Source: Sphingomonas sp. TREG-RG-20F-R18-01 (GTDB lineage Bacteria; Pseudomonadota; Alphaproteobacteria; Sphingomonadales; Sphingomonadaceae). From it: a stretch of 64,000 nt of DNA. Location of the stretch: positions 186,001 through 250,000 of the forward strand of contig NZ_JAKNQQ010000006.1 of NCBI RefSeq assembly GCF_022662475.1, written 5' to 3'. A program made the translations under genes and the position numbers. This document shows positions 38,540-48,636 of the stretch, piece after piece; within the stretch, counting starts at the first letter, position 1; each line of letters starts with the position of its first letter. The notes under the pieces are model-generated. The model made no database searches. It worked only from the letters and a program-made list of their open reading frames with translations, and was not told the origin of the DNA.

Positions 38540-40765
38540 TCAGGCGACCGGGGGCAGGCGGTCGAGCATCTTGTCGAGCGTCACCGGGTAATCGCGAATG
38601 CGGATTCCCGTCGCATTGTAGGCGGCATTGGCAATCGCCGCGCCGACGCCGCAGAGGCCGAGTTCGCCGACGCCCTTGGCTTTCATCGGCGAAGATGTCG
38701 GGTCGACCTCGTCAAGGAAGATGACCTCCTGGTGCGGAATGTCGGCATGAACCGGCACCTCGTAATTCGCCAGATCATGGTTGACGAAGAAGCCGAAGCG
38801 CTTGTCGACGGCGAGTTCCTCCATCAACGCGGCGCCAGCGCCCATCGTCATCGCACCGATCACCTGACTACGCGCAGACTTCGGGTTCAGAATTCGTCCG
38901 GCTGCGCAGACCGCCAGCATCCGCCGGATGCGGACCTCACCGGTATAGGCATGGACACCGACCTCCACGAAATGCCCGGCAAAGGTCGACTGCTGATATT
39001 GCTTGCCCAAGTCGCCATATTCGATGGCATCTTCCGCCGACAGACCTGCATCGCCCACGGCTTCGCTCAGCGATACGCTGCGATTGCCCGAGCGTACCTT
39101 GCCGTCCGCAAATTCCACGTCCGCCGAATTGAAGCCGAGCTTCTGCGCGATCTGCTCGCGCAGCTTGACGCAAGCCGCGTATACGCCCGCCGTCGAGTTG
39201 TTCGCACCCCACTGACCGCCCGATCCCGCCGAAACCGGCGAGTCCGAATCGCCCAGATCGACGCGCACGCGGTCCAGATCGACACCCATCATCTCCGCCG
39301 CAGTCTGGGCTAGGATGGTGTAGGTGCCGGTGCCGATGTCGGTCATGTCGGTGGTGACGGTAATCATCCCCTTGCGATCGATCCCGACCCGCGCCGCCGA
39401 CTTCATCGTCATGTTGTTGCGGAAGCCCGCTGCGATGCCCATGCCGACCAGCCAATGCCCATCCCGCACCTGCGCGGGCTTGGCGGTGCGCTTGCTCCAT
39501 CCGAATTGCTCCGCGCCGACCTGCATGCACTTGATCAACTGGCGCTGCGAGAAGCGGCGCTCGGGCTTTTCGGGATCGACCTGCGTGTCGTTGAGCGCAC
39601 GAAACGCGATCGGATCCATGCCGAGCTTCTCGGCCATCTCGTCCATCGCGATCTCGAGCGCCATCAGGCCCGGTGCCTCGCCCGGCGCGCGCATCGCATT
39701 GCCCTCCGGCAAATCGAGCACCGCCAGACGCATCGACGTCAACCGGTTGGCGCCCGCATAGAGCAACTTGGTCTGCGACACCGCCGTCTCAGGGCCGCCG
39801 CCGGGCAGATCGCCCGAACCGCTCTCGTGCGCGATCGCGGTGATCTTGCCGCTGCGGTCGGTGCCGATGCGGATCCGTTGCGTCGTCGCCGGACGGTGAG
39901 TCGTGTTGTTGAACATCATTGGCCGCGCCAGCGCGACCTTGACCGGACGTCCCGCCGCGCGTGCACCGAGCGCCGCCATGATCGCGTCGGTCCGCACGAA
40001 CAGCTTGCCGCCGAACCCGCCGCCGACGTAAGGCGAAATCAGGCGGACATTCTCCTTGGGGATGCCAAGCGTCTTGGCGACATCGCCCTTGCCCCAGTTG
40101 ATCATCTGGTTCGAGGTCCACACCGTCAGCTTGTCGCCGTCCCAGCGTGCTAGCGAAGCGTGCGGCTCCATCATCGCATGGCTGTGGTCGGGCGTGGTGT
40201 AATGCGCGTCGAGCTTGACGCTGGCGCCGGCGAAGACGCTTTCGAACGTGCCGACGCGGTCTTCGCCCGAGCCCTTTTCCTGACCCTTCTCGCCCTTGCC
40301 CTTGCCGTGCAGGGGAGCGGTCTTGAGCGCGTCCGTGAGGTCGAACCGACCCTTGTCGCGCGTGTAATCGACGCGGACCAGCCCCGCCGCGGCGCGCGCC
40401 TGTTCGAACGTTTCGGCGACGACGATCGCGATCGCCTGGTGGTAGTGCTGGATCTCGGGCCCACCCAGCAGCATCGCCGTGTTGAAGTCGCCCTTTGTCA
40501 GCTTGCCCGCCTCGGCGGCCGTGACGATCGTGAGGACCCCAGGCGCTGCCTTGGCTTCGGCAAGATGCATCCCGCTGATCCGCCCTTTGGCGATCGCTGC
40601 GTGGACGATGTAGCCATACGCCGGGTTGGCGACGACATCATGCCGTTCATAGGCATAAGGCGCGGTTCCGGTCGTCTTGAACTTGCCGTCGATGCGGTCG
40701 TGCGGCTTGCCGACGACTTTCATCTGGTCGATCGGGTTCTGGCCCGCAGGCGTGGTGAACTTCAT
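38540..40765 (-). CDS. paoC: Aldehyde oxidoreductase, molybdenum-binding subunit
   Basis: This is the large subunit of a xanthine-oxidase-family enzyme, similar to PaoC of the periplasmic aldehyde oxidase PaoABC. The 741-residue protein has [20 protein letters not shown] and [13 protein letters not shown]. It also has the C-terminal [10 protein letters not shown] segment whose glutamate is catalytic in this family. The ATG at 40763-40765 overlaps paoB by 4 bp, so the longer frame inside paoB is rejected. It would be exported with PaoA by the Tat route. Confidence 0.93.
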   Translation of the reverse strand: MKFTTPAGQNPIDQMKVVGKPHDRIDGKFKTTGTAPYAYERHDVVANPAYGYIVHAAIAKGRISGMHLAEAKAAPGVLTIVTAAEAGKLTKGDFNTAMLLGGPEIQHYHQAIAIVVAETFEQARAAAGLVRVDYTRDKGRFDLTDALKTAPLHGKGKGEKGQEKGSGEDRVGTFESVFAGASVKLDAHYTTPDHSHAMMEPHASLARWDGDKLTVWTSNQMINWGKGDVAKTLGIPKENVRLISPYVGGGFGGKLFVRTDAIMAALGARAAGRPVKVALARPMMFNNTTHRPATTQRIRIGTDRSGKITAIAHESGSGDLPGGGPETAVSQTKLLYAGANRLTSMRLAVLDLPEGNAMRAPGEAPGLMALEIAMDEMAEKLGMDPIAFRALNDTQVDPEKPERRFSQRQLIKCMQVGAEQFGWSKRTAKPAQVRDGHWLVGMGIAAGFRNNMTMKSAARVGIDRKGMITVTTDMTDIGTGTYTILAQTAAEMMGVDLDRVRVDLGDSDSPVSAGSGGQWGANNSTAGVYAACVKLREQIAQKLGFNSADVEFADGKVRSGNRSVSLSEAVGDAGLSAEDAIEYGDLGKQYQQSTFAGHFVEVGVHAYTGEVRIRRMLAVCAAGRILNPKSARSQVIGAMTMGAGAALMEELAVDKRFGFFVNHDLANYEVPVHADIPHQEVIFLDEVDPTSSPMKAKGVGELGLCGVGAAIANAAYNATGIRIRDYPVTLDKMLDRLPPVA

Positions 40766-41712
40766 GCGCGTGTCTCCGCGATCACCGCCGCGAGCGTACG
40801 CTCGACCAGCGGAACCTTGAATGCGTTGTCCTTGGTGGGGCGAGCGCCGGCCAGCAGCGGTGTGGCGACGGCCTTGGCCCCGTTCGGCAGCTGGGCGTCC
40901 GCCGCTTCGATCCGCCAGGGACGGGGTGCGATGCCGCCGATCGCGACGCGACCGCTGCCGTCCTTCTGGACGACCGCCGCGACCGAAACGAGCGCGAACG
41001 CATAGGACGCGCGGTCGCGCACCTTCTGGTAGACGTGCGTGCCGCCGAGCGGCTTGGGTAGCGTGACCGCGGTGATCAGCTCGCCCCGCTCGAGCGTCGT
41101 CTCGATGTGCGGCGTGGTGCCCGGGAGCGCGTAGAAGTCGGCAATCGGAATCGTGCGGGCCTGGCCGGTCGGGTTGATCGTCTCGACCCTGGCATCGAGC
41201 AGCCGCATCGCGACCGCCATGTCGCCGGGATAGGTCGCGATGCAGGCATCGCTCGTCCCGATAACGCCCAGCTGGCGGCTGTACCCGCCGAGCGCCGCGC
41301 AACCCGAACCGGGCTTGCGCTTGTTGCAGGCCTGGTTGGGGTCGTAGAAATACGGGCAACGCGTCCGTTGCAGCAGATTGCCTGCCGTCGTCGCCTTGTT
41401 CCGCAACTGGCCCGACGCGCCCGCGACGATCGCCCGGCTGAGCACGCCATAATCGCGGCGCACGCGTGCATCCGCGGCGAGCGTCGTGTTCGACACGAAC
41501 GCCCCAACCCGCAAGCCGCCGTCCTGGGTCGGCTCGATGCGGTCGAGCTTCAGGTCCTGAATGTCGATCAGATGCGATGGTGCCTCGATCTCGAGCTTCA
41601 TTAGGTCGAGCAGGTTGGTACCGCCGGCAATGAACTTGGCGCCCGGCGTCCGCGCAACCGCAGCCGCCGCCGCAGCAGGGGAGGCGGCGCGCTCATAGGT
41701 AAAGGGCTTCAT
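40762..41712 (-). CDS. paoB: Aldehyde oxidoreductase, FAD-binding subunit
   Basis: The 316-residue FAD subunit has the FAD-loop [14 protein letters not shown] and [16 protein letters not shown]. Its cysteines in [21 protein letters not shown] are those that bind the extra 4Fe-4S cluster of PaoB-type subunits. It has no export signal of its own and probably rides with PaoA. It overlaps paoC and paoA by 4 bp each. Confidence 0.94.
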   Translation of the reverse strand: MKPFTYERAASPAAAAAAVARTPGAKFIAGGTNLLDLMKLEIEAPSHLIDIQDLKLDRIEPTQDGGLRVGAFVSNTTLAADARVRRDYGVLSRAIVAGASGQLRNKATTAGNLLQRTRCPYFYDPNQACNKRKPGSGCAALGGYSRQLGVIGTSDACIATYPGDMAVAMRLLDARVETINPTGQARTIPIADFYALPGTTPHIETTLERGELITAVTLPKPLGGTHVYQKVRDRASYAFALVSVAAVVQKDGSGRVAIGGIAPRPWRIEAADAQLPNGAKAVATPLLAGARPTKDNAFKVPLVERTLAAVIAETRA

Positions 41713-42350
41713 GCGCGCGTCTCCGCAACATCGGTCATGGCTTCGAGAATGTTCGAATAAGCACCGCAACGGCAGATGTTGCCGCTCATGCGTTCGCGCA
41801 TTTCCGCGTTCGATATCGGTGCCTTGGTGGTGAGGTCGCCGGTCACGTGGCTGGGGACGCCCGCGCGGATCTCCTCCAGCACCGCTACTGCCGAACAGAT
41901 CTGGCCAGGCGTGCAATAGCCGCACTGATAGCCGTCATGCTTGATGAAGGCTGCCTGCATCGGATGCAGCTTGTCCGGGGTGCCGAGACCCTCGATCGTG
42001 GTGACCTTGTCGCCCTGGTGCATGACCGCCAGGCTGAGGCAGGAATTGATCCGCTTGCCGTCGACCATGACCGTGCAGGCTCCGCACTGGCCGTGGTCGC
42101 AGCCCTTCTTGGTGCCGGTAAGGTGCAGATGCTCCCGCAGCGCGTCGAGCAGGGTCGTGCGCGTGTCGACATTTAGGTCACGGCGCTTGCCGTTCACCGT
42201 CATGGTGATCTTGGCCATCGCGGGGGCCTTGTCGCCGGGACGCAGTGAGGTCTGCGCCTCGACCGCCGGAACCCGGGTAACTGCCACGGCTGCCGCGCCG
42301 CCGGCAAGAATGCCCCGGCGCGAGATCTCTGGGGATCCGCTGTCCTTCAT
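41709..42350 (-). CDS. paoA: Aldehyde oxidoreductase, iron-sulfur subunit with Tat signal
   Basis: The 213-residue protein starts [20 protein letters not shown] with a twin-arginine signal, so the folded complex is exported to the periplasm. Two 2Fe-2S sites follow: [10 protein letters not shown] for the plant-type cluster, and CGYCTPGQ with CRCGAY for the second. The start at 42348-42350 excludes 20 extra residues of the ORF. It is the first gene of paoABC. A palindromic operator candidate lies about 90 bp upstream. Confidence 0.94.
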   Translation of the reverse strand: MKDSGSPEISRRGILAGGAAAVAVTRVPAVEAQTSLRPGDKAPAMAKITMTVNGKRRDLNVDTRTTLLDALREHLHLTGTKKGCDHGQCGACTVMVDGKRINSCLSLAVMHQGDKVTTIEGLGTPDKLHPMQAAFIKHDGYQCGYCTPGQICSAVAVLEEIRAGVPSHVTGDLTTKAPISNAEMRERMSGNICRCGAYSNILEAMTDVAETRA

Positions 42351-42440
42351 TGCTACGCTCCGTATGTGTGTCGGGGCATGAGGCCGACGTTGTTCTGGTA
42401 AACCGATCACCCACCCGCATCAGGCAGTGTGACGAACTGA

Positions 42441-42456
42441 AAATGTAGGTAGATTT
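42441..42456. promoter_or_regulatory. AAAT..TA..TA..ATTT palindrome upstream of paoABC
   Basis: A 16-bp palindrome with 12 symmetric positions, AAATGTAGGTAGATTT, lies in the 303-bp gap between paoA and the MDR gene. It is AT-rich within a GC-rich region and sits about 90 bp from the paoA start, a fitting distance for a TetR or other dimer operator. Confidence 0.4.
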
Positions 42457-42597
42457 GCTTAGACGCAGAGATACGCGCTTCAGAACGACGCAGGGCCGAT
42501 CCGTGTTCCGACAACCATGACAAATACGCAATATCCGGGCAATCCGCCTTCTGGCCGACGGCAGGCGGACGTGCGCCGGGCCGGCAGGGTCTTCAGG

Positions 42598-42622
42598 AGA
42601 ACCAATGGCCGGGTGGCTCGTT
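42598..42622 (+). promoter_or_regulatory. EcfG-like general-stress promoter before the MDR gene
   Basis: AGAAC (42598-42602) and CGTT (42619-42622) are 16 bp apart. This matches the alphaproteobacterial general stress sigma consensus GGAAC-N16/17-CGTT except for one base in the -35. The predicted start of transcription, the SD AGGAGG (42642-42647) and the ATG at 42654 are in the right order. The rest of the 303-bp gap shows nothing I can name. Confidence 0.4.
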
Positions 42623-42653
42623 GACGCGCCGTAACCCCGCCAGGAGGCCCGCC

Positions 42654-43619
42654 ATGTCCGACACCGACCAGACCGATCTCACCACCGCCCGTGCGGTCCG
42701 TATCGAGCACTTCGGCGGACCCGAGGTCATTGCAGTCGCGAACATCGCTGTTCCCGAGCTTGAGCCGGGCGAGGTACTCGTGCGCATGGCGGTGGCGAGC
42801 ATCAATCCGGTCGACTGGAAGATTGCCGAGGGAAAATATCCGCCACTCGGTAAAGACAAGTTGCCGATCGTGCTAGGTCGCGATTTGTCGGGGACGGTGG
42901 TCGCCGTCGGCGCGAACGGGGGAGATGCCGCGGTCGGGGGTCGTGTCTGCGCGTTCATCGATACCGATCGGGGCGCGCAGAGTACGCTGGCGGTGCTCAA
43001 GCCAGGGGAAGCGGTCGCGGTGCCGCAAGCGGTCGGGCTGGACGTGGCCGGGGCAGTGCCGCTCGCGGCGATGACGGCGTGGCAGGGCATGTTCGATCAC
43101 GGCGGGCTGGCAGCGGGTCAGTCGATCCTGATCCACGGTGCGGCCGGCGGAGTCGGCCATATCGCGGTGCAGCTCGCCAAGTGGAAGGGCGCACGCGTGG
43201 TCGCGACCGCGTCGGAAAAGGACCTCGATTTCGTCCGGAGCCTCGGGGCGGATGTCGTCGTCGATTACAAGAACGAGCGGTTCGAGGATGTGGCCAGCGA
43301 CCTCGACATGGTGTTCGACACGCAAGGGGGCGAGACGCAGGATCGCTCCTTAGCGGTGCTGCGCAAGGGTGGCATTCTCGTCTCGACGCTCGATCCCGAT
43401 GAGCGCAAGGCCGCCGAGCATGGCGTGCGAACGGTGCCGCGCTGGCATGCGCAGCCGGATGCAACGGCATTGGCGCAGGTCATCGCGCTGATCGCCGCGG
43501 GTTCGATCGTCGTGACGATCGCCAAGCGATTTCCCCTCGAAGCGGTCCGCGATGCACAAGCCTATGCGCAGAACGAGCATCCGCGCGGCAAAGTAATCCT
43601 GACCAATGGGCAGGCCTGA
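42654..43619 (+). CDS. Zinc-independent MDR-family NADP-dependent oxidoreductase
   Basis: The 321-residue protein is a medium-chain reductase of the quinone oxidoreductase type. It has RIEHFGGPEV at the start, INPVDWKI, and the Rossmann motif HGAAGGVGHIAVQLA near residue 160. The cysteine and histidine ligands of zinc alcohol dehydrogenases are absent. It probably reduces quinones or enones with NADPH. A strong Shine-Dalgarno AGGAGG precedes the ATG. An EcfG-like promoter suggests stress control. Confidence 0.92.
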   Translation: MSDTDQTDLTTARAVRIEHFGGPEVIAVANIAVPELEPGEVLVRMAVASINPVDWKIAEGKYPPLGKDKLPIVLGRDLSGTVVAVGANGGDAAVGGRVCAFIDTDRGAQSTLAVLKPGEAVAVPQAVGLDVAGAVPLAAMTAWQGMFDHGGLAAGQSILIHGAAGGVGHIAVQLAKWKGARVVATASEKDLDFVRSLGADVVVDYKNERFEDVASDLDMVFDTQGGETQDRSLAVLRKGGILVSTLDPDERKAAEHGVRTVPRWHAQPDATALAQVIALIAAGSIVVTIAKRFPLEAVRDAQAYAQNEHPRGKVILTNGQA

Positions 43620-43666
43620 TCGACCGCTCCCCTCGAACGGCATCCAACGATCCCCATATAGGGCGA

Positions 43667-44038
43667 ATGGCGATGCTCACGGTCTGGTACGATGGAGGAT
43701 GTCCGCTGTGTCGGCGCGAGATCGCGCTCATGCAGCGGCTGGACCGCAATCGCGCGATCCTCTTCGTCGACGTCGCGAATCCTGCCGGCGGCAGTTGCCC
43801 GATCGACCGGGCAGACCTGCTCGCGCGGTTCCATGCGCGCGAGAACGGGGTAATGGTGTCGGGGGCGGCGGCTTTCGCTGCGATGTGGCGCGTTATTCCA
43901 CGGTTACGTCTGCTCGGGCTCGCGGCGCGCGTGCCCTGGGTCCTGGCAATGATGGAAGGCGCTTATGTGACCTTCCTGAAGATACGACCCCATCTGCAAC
44001 GTGTCGCGCGGAGGCTCGAGCGCGAGCGGGTCGGGTGA
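43667..44038 (+). CDS. DCC-family (DUF393) thiol-oxidoreductase-like protein
   Basis: The 123-residue protein has the family start TVWYDGGCPLCRRE with C12 and C15 as a CxxC, resembling thioredoxin-fold proteins. A C-terminal helix region (FLKIRPHLQRVARRL) follows. The reaction is unknown; the family name comes from the DxxCxxC motif. It is 47 bp after the MDR gene and 31 bp before the ABC1 kinase gene on the same strand. Confidence 0.9.
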   Translation: MAMLTVWYDGGCPLCRREIALMQRLDRNRAILFVDVANPAGGSCPIDRADLLARFHARENGVMVSGAAAFAAMWRVIPRLRLLGLAARVPWVLAMMEGAYVTFLKIRPHLQRVARRLERERVG

Positions 44039-44069
44039 TGCCGCGGACCACGACAGCCAAGGAAACCCC

Positions 44070-45392
44070 GTGACCGACAATCGTAGCAAGGGCCGGTCCG
44101 TACCGAGCGGACGACTGGCGAGACTTGGCGTCTTCGGCCGGCTCGCAGGTGGCGTCGCCGGCGGTGTCGTGGCGGAAGGGGCGCGGCGGCTGGCAAGCGG
44201 AGAGGTTCCCCGCATGGGGGACCTGTTGCTGACCCCGGGCAACGCCGTTCGCGTGGCCGACCAGCTGTCGCACCTGCGTGGAGCGGCGATGAAGCTCGGG
44301 CAGATGATCTCGATGGATGCGGGCGACATGCTGCCCCCCGAACTCGCGACGATCCTGGGCCGTCTGCGCGACAGCGCGCACCACATGCCGCCGCAGCAGC
44401 TCGACATGGTGCTGACCCGGGAATGGGGAAAGGACTGGCGGCGGCGGTTCGCCCATTTCCAGGCGCATCCCATCGCCGCCGCGTCGATCGGCCAAGTCCA
44501 CCGCGCGCGCCTGCCCGACGGCCGGGAGCTTGCGATCAAGGTGCAATATCCCGGCGTCAAGAGCAGCATCGATTCGGACGTGGACAACGTCGCGACGCTG
44601 CTGCGGGTGTCGGGGGTCCTGCCCAAGACCCTCGATGTTGCGCCGTTGCTGGGCGAGGCGAAACGGCAGTTGCACGAGGAAGCCGACTATCTGCGCGAAG
44701 GGGAGATGCTCGCGCGCTACGGTGCGCTGCTTGCCGATGCGCCGCAGTTTGTGGTGCCCGAATTGTTTCCTGAGCTGACCACGCCGCACGTGCTGGCGAT
44801 GGATTTCGTCGGGGGCGTGCCGATCGAATCGCTCGAGACGTCGCCACAGCCGGTTCGCGACCGGGTGACGGGACATCTCATCGATCTGGTGCTGCGGGAA
44901 CTGCTGGATTGGAGGCTGATGCAGACCGATCCCAATTTCGGCAATTACCGCTGGCAGCCGGAAACCGAGCGACTGATCCTGCTCGACTTCGGCGCGACGC
45001 GGGTGGTGCCCGCGGCGACCGCGCAGGGCTACCGCGCATTGTTGGTGGCGGGACTGGCGGGGGAGCGGGATGCGGTGCGCGAGGCGGCGGTTGCGGCGGG
45101 GTTCCTCGGCGCCGCTGCGGTGACGGCGCATCGCGCGCTGGTCGACCGGATGATCGATGTGATTCTGGGCGAACTCAACAAGCCGGGCGTGTTCGATTTC
45201 GGCGATCGCGCGTTTGTCGGCGTGCTGCGGGACCAGGGCATCGATATGGCACGGGATCGTGACACCTGGCACATTCCGCCGGTCGACACGCTGTTCGTCC
45301 AGCGCAAGATCAGCGGAACCGCATTGCTGGCGGCGCGGCTTAAGGCGCAGGTCGACGTGCGGCGTTTGGCCGGTGCGTACCTCACCGCGTGA
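44070..45392 (+). CDS. ABC1/UbiB-family atypical kinase
   Basis: The 440-residue protein belongs to the ABC1/ADCK/UbiB family, some of whose members support ubiquinone synthesis. It has the KxGQ motif in GAAMKLGQMISMD. A VAIK-like lysine lies in LAIKVQYPGVKSS, then DPNFGNY and LLDFGATR for the metal and catalytic parts. The GTG at 44070 with AAGGA upstream is chosen; the longer frame overlaps the preceding gene. It lacks the C-terminal membrane helices of UbiB itself. Confidence 0.9.
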   Translation: MTDNRSKGRSVPSGRLARLGVFGRLAGGVAGGVVAEGARRLASGEVPRMGDLLLTPGNAVRVADQLSHLRGAAMKLGQMISMDAGDMLPPELATILGRLRDSAHHMPPQQLDMVLTREWGKDWRRRFAHFQAHPIAAASIGQVHRARLPDGRELAIKVQYPGVKSSIDSDVDNVATLLRVSGVLPKTLDVAPLLGEAKRQLHEEADYLREGEMLARYGALLADAPQFVVPELFPELTTPHVLAMDFVGGVPIESLETSPQPVRDRVTGHLIDLVLRELLDWRLMQTDPNFGNYRWQPETERLILLDFGATRVVPAATAQGYRALLVAGLAGERDAVREAAVAAGFLGAAAVTAHRALVDRMIDVILGELNKPGVFDFGDRAFVGVLRDQGIDMARDRDTWHIPPVDTLFVQRKISGTALLAARLKAQVDVRRLAGAYLTA

Positions 45393-45464
45393 TCGGCGGG
45401 CGGCGGGAACGGATGGCGTCCTGATCCGCTTCAGCTGCATCCCCCGAAGCGGAAGAGGTATCTG

Positions 45465-45956
45465 ATGACGCAGGATGACGAAAAGTGGATGCGCCGCGCA
45501 ATCGAGATCGCGCGGTTGAAGGGTTCCGACCCGTCGACGTCTCCGTTGGGATCGGTGATCGTGCTGGACGGCAAGATGATCGCCGGGGAACGTAACCAGA
45601 CGCATGAACTGCCCGATGCCACCGCGCACGCCGAGATGATGGCGATCCGGCGTGCCTGCGAGTCGACCGGGGAACTGGAGCTGCGGAACGCGACGCTCTA
45701 CTCGACGCTGCAGCCGTGCGGCATGTGCACCATGGCGTCGATCTGGTCGAAGGTCGGGCGCGTCGTCTACGGTGCCGAAGCGGCCGATGTGCATCCGATG
45801 TATTTCGAGGCCCGGCATACCGATACGCTGGATTTCGTCCGCAACGCCTATCGGGACGATATCGTGTTCGAGGGCGGATGCCTGCGGGCGGAATGTGCCG
45901 AATTATACTACGGCCCCGACGACGAGCTCCCCAAGGAGGAACAGGCCAACCTGTGA
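45465..45956 (+). CDS. Nucleoside/cytidine deaminase family protein
   Basis: The 163-residue protein has the zinc site HAE (H55, E57) and PCGMC (C85, C88) of the CDA/guanine deaminase fold. The C-terminus (YYGPDDELPKEEQ) differs from TadA, so a free nucleobase or nucleoside is more likely the substrate than tRNA. The ATG at 45465 fits. It is 72 bp after the ABC1 gene. Confidence 0.9.
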   Translation: MTQDDEKWMRRAIEIARLKGSDPSTSPLGSVIVLDGKMIAGERNQTHELPDATAHAEMMAIRRACESTGELELRNATLYSTLQPCGMCTMASIWSKVGRVVYGAEAADVHPMYFEARHTDTLDFVRNAYRDDIVFEGGCLRAECAELYYGPDDELPKEEQANL

Positions 45957-46039
45957 CCGGATCGGTGGTTGGTGATCGGTGGGCAAGGCGGTAGTACCGC
46001 GCCTGTTCGCGGCACTGTGCCGCCCGGTCTGGAGTGATG

Positions 46040-46627
46040 ATGGAACCCGCCGACGCCAAGGATCTGATCGACGAAGCGATCGAACGCGCCGAGGAAAGCT
46101 CGAACGCGGCCGAGCGTGCGGAGCGCGAGCGGGAGCGGCGGTTTCGCGATCGTGTATCGCTGATGGTCGGCGGGTTCGCCGTCGCCCTTGCGATCGTCCA
46201 TATGGGCGCGGCGGGTGCGCAGCGCGAAAGCCTGCTGCAGGGCATCGCTGCGTCCGACAGCTTTGCGTACATGCAGGCCAAGATCGTCCGGGAAACGGTG
46301 CTCAAAACCGCGGCCGCGCAGCCAGGCGCGATGCCGGCCGATCGTGCCAAGTGGCATCAGGAAGCGCTTCGGCTGCGCGCGCCCGATGCCGCCGGGCACG
46401 GGATCGGCCAGCTTCAAGACTCGGGGGCACGCCAGCGCGAAGCCGGCGAGACCGCCGCACGGCGCGGCGAAGGGTTCGAACTTGGCGAGACCGCGCTCCA
46501 GCTTGCCATCGTGCTGCTGTCCATCGCGATGGTGGCACGGTCCAAATGGATCGCGGGCGGGGCAAGCGTGGTCGCGGCGATCGGCATCGTTCTGGCGGCG
46601 GCTGCCAGCTTCGGCGTCTTGCTCTGA
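46040..46627 (+). CDS. DUF4337 membrane protein
   Basis: The 195-residue protein matches DUF4337. It has an acidic coiled N-terminus (EPADAKDLIDEAIERAEESS), a first membrane segment near residues 44-60, and SFAYMQAKIVRE typical of the family. Two C-terminal membrane segments follow. Three in-frame start codons lie at 46034, 46037 and 46040; the last has the best spacing to GGAG at 46031-46034. The role is unknown. Confidence 0.87.
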   Translation: MEPADAKDLIDEAIERAEESSNAAERAERERERRFRDRVSLMVGGFAVALAIVHMGAAGAQRESLLQGIAASDSFAYMQAKIVRETVLKTAAAQPGAMPADRAKWHQEALRLRAPDAAGHGIGQLQDSGARQREAGETAARRGEGFELGETALQLAIVLLSIAMVARSKWIAGGASVVAAIGIVLAAAASFGVLL

Positions 46628-46643
46628 TCAATGCCGTTGACCG

Positions 46644-47486
46644 CTACGGTCGCCCTTGGTCTACCTGCGCGATGAAGTTGGAGAGTTCGGTTCGGCGGCG
46701 TGCCTCGGCGGCAAATTCGCGGTCGATGCCGAGCGCCCAGTGTAGCGAGCGTCGGTCGGGGTCGTGCTGGAGCGCGTCAAGCAGATCGGCTCTGGTCGCG
46801 ACGGCCGCTTCGTCCGCCGCCAGGCCGGCTTCGATCAACGCCCCCGCCTGACGCCGCAAGGCCGACGCGATCTCCCCCGGCGCGAGTTCCGGGTGATATT
46901 GCACGCCCCAGAAGACACCACCGTCGTGGCGGATTTCGGCCGCCTGCACGGCCGTAACCGCGTTGCTCGCCAGCAGCGTGGAATCCGCTGGGAGCCGTTC
47001 CACTTCATCGCCATGAATGGCCGGAGCATCCCAACTGGCCGCCCGGTCGGCAAGCAGCGGATGGCCGCGTCCGGCGTCCGTCGCGGTGATGCGGCGCGCA
47101 ATGCCCGCTTCCATCCGCTCGGGCATCTTGCGCACGGTGCCGCCCGCTGCGGCGACCGCCAGCTGCAGTCCCGCGCACGATCCAAAAGCGCGCGTCGTCG
47201 ATGCAAAGACGTTGCGCATGAATGCGATCTGGCGAGCAACCTCCGGGCTGTCCTCATAGACGTGCAACGGCGACCCGGTGATGAAGACCGCGTCGAAACG
47301 GCGGATCGCGTCCGGCGAGTAGACCACCGCATCCGCATCCGCAGGCGCGACGATCGTGATCGATGCATCCGGCCGAAGCTGCTGCAGCGTCGCGGCATAG
47401 CTTTCGCCAGCGCTCTTGCCGACATGTGCGCGACGTTCGGCGCGATCTTCTGCCGTTTCGCTTTCGGCGACGAGGAATTTGAGCAA
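46644..47486 (-). CDS. Class I glutamine amidotransferase-like protein
   Basis: The 280-residue protein resembles stand-alone GMP-synthase-like glutamine amidotransferases. Its nucleophile motif is FGSCAGLQL (C104), and HPE in VQYHPELAPGE supplies the histidine and glutamate. The amination partner is not encoded nearby, so the acceptor is unknown; such proteins are often annotated as GMP synthase-like. It starts 2 bp after the SDR gene stop and is probably its operon partner. Confidence 0.88.
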   Translation of the reverse strand: MLKFLVAESETAEDRAERRAHVGKSAGESYAATLQQLRPDASITIVAPADADAVVYSPDAIRRFDAVFITGSPLHVYEDSPEVARQIAFMRNVFASTTRAFGSCAGLQLAVAAAGGTVRKMPERMEAGIARRITATDAGRGHPLLADRAASWDAPAIHGDEVERLPADSTLLASNAVTAVQAAEIRHDGGVFWGVQYHPELAPGEIASALRRQAGALIEAGLAADEAAVATRADLLDALQHDPDRRSLHWALGIDREFAAEARRRTELSNFIAQVDQGRP

Positions 47487-47488
47487 GA

Positions 47489-48514
47489 TCAGTCCTTGTC
47501 TAGTGCGGTGACCGATGCGCGGCGCCGTACCAGCAGAATGGCGGCCAACCCCGCGACGCCGGCAAGGGTCACCGCTCTGACCGTGCCGGGGTGGCGTTCG
47601 GCCGTGGTGTACAGGCTCGTCTGGCGACCCGCCTGGACCCCGGACCGTTCCTGTCCCCGCTGGGTCGGCTCGAAGAGCGTGGTCGATTCCGTCTTCGGAC
47701 GCGTCGTGTCCGACAGCGTCGGCATCAGGAAACCCGACAGTCGATCGAGCGCGGCAGGAAAGTGCGTGCCGATCAACACCTGCAATCGTCCGGCCCCGCC
47801 AACGGTAATGTCGCGGCGGACGTGTTGCGCGGCGTCCAGAATGGCGTCGGCGACCAGGGCTGGATCATAGACGGGGGGCGGGATCAGCGCCTCGCCTTCG
47901 ACGTGATTGGCGGCATGTTGCGCGATCGGCGTATCGATTCCCGATGGCTTGATCAGCGTAACCGCTATCGGCAGACCGTCGGCGATCAGCTCCATGCGAA
48001 GCGCATCGACGAACCCCTTCACCGCATGTTTCGACGCCGCATAGGCGCTCAGGATCGGGGAGGGGAGGTCCGAAGCGATCGATCCCACCGTGATGATTGC
48101 CCCTCCTCGATCGCGCAGGTGCGAGACAGCCGTGAGCGCGCCATGCACCGCGCCGAAATAGTTTGTCCGAAACAGCCGTTCGTGTTCGTCCAGCGGCGTG
48201 TCGATCAGTTTGCCGTAAATGGCGGTACCGGCATTGTTGACCCAGGTGTCGATCCGTCCGTAGCGCGTCCGGGCTGCGGCAGCCGCCGCGCGAACGGCCT
48301 TGATGTCGCCCACGTCGGCAACCGCGAAGATGGCATCGCCGCCCGCGGCCGTAATACCCTCGACCGCTTCGCGTAGCGATTCCGCGTTGCGTGCGACCAG
48401 CACCACCTTGGCGCCCTGCGCGGCGGCGCGTTTGGCCGTGACAAGCCCGATCCCGGAACTGGCTCCGGTAATGACGATGACTTGCTCGGCGATGGGCTTG
48501 AGCGCGATCTTCAT
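47489..48514 (-). CDS. Short-chain dehydrogenase with C-terminal membrane helix
   Basis: The 341-residue protein has the TGASSGIG dinucleotide motif near residue 17, NNAG, a catalytic serine in GSIASDLPS and YAASK. After the 260-residue catalytic part there is an extension ending in a hydrophobic segment (VTLAGVAGLAAILLV), suggesting a membrane anchor. The substrate is unknown. The ATG at 48512-48514 is chosen because the upstream frame is non-conserved. Confidence 0.9.
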   Translation of the reverse strand: MKIALKPIAEQVIVITGASSGIGLVTAKRAAAQGAKVVLVARNAESLREAVEGITAAGGDAIFAVADVGDIKAVRAAAAAARTRYGRIDTWVNNAGTAIYGKLIDTPLDEHERLFRTNYFGAVHGALTAVSHLRDRGGAIITVGSIASDLPSPILSAYAASKHAVKGFVDALRMELIADGLPIAVTLIKPSGIDTPIAQHAANHVEGEALIPPPVYDPALVADAILDAAQHVRRDITVGGAGRLQVLIGTHFPAALDRLSGFLMPTLSDTTRPKTESTTLFEPTQRGQERSGVQAGRQTSLYTTAERHPGTVRAVTLAGVAGLAAILLVRRRASVTALDKD

Positions 48515-48636
48515 GGCGAACGAATTGCTCCGGAAAGGCGACGATGCTGCCCAAACGGGCGACGTGTTCGTTCGCTCCCCCTTGCCGCAGAAACTTCGCC
48601 CCCTGGTCAGATACGGGACGGTCGTATCTCCTGTCG

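Noticed and set aside
45405..45435. GGAAC near 45406, possible EcfG promoter before the deaminase gene
   Set aside because: No CGTT lies at 16-17 bp; only a poor match is present.
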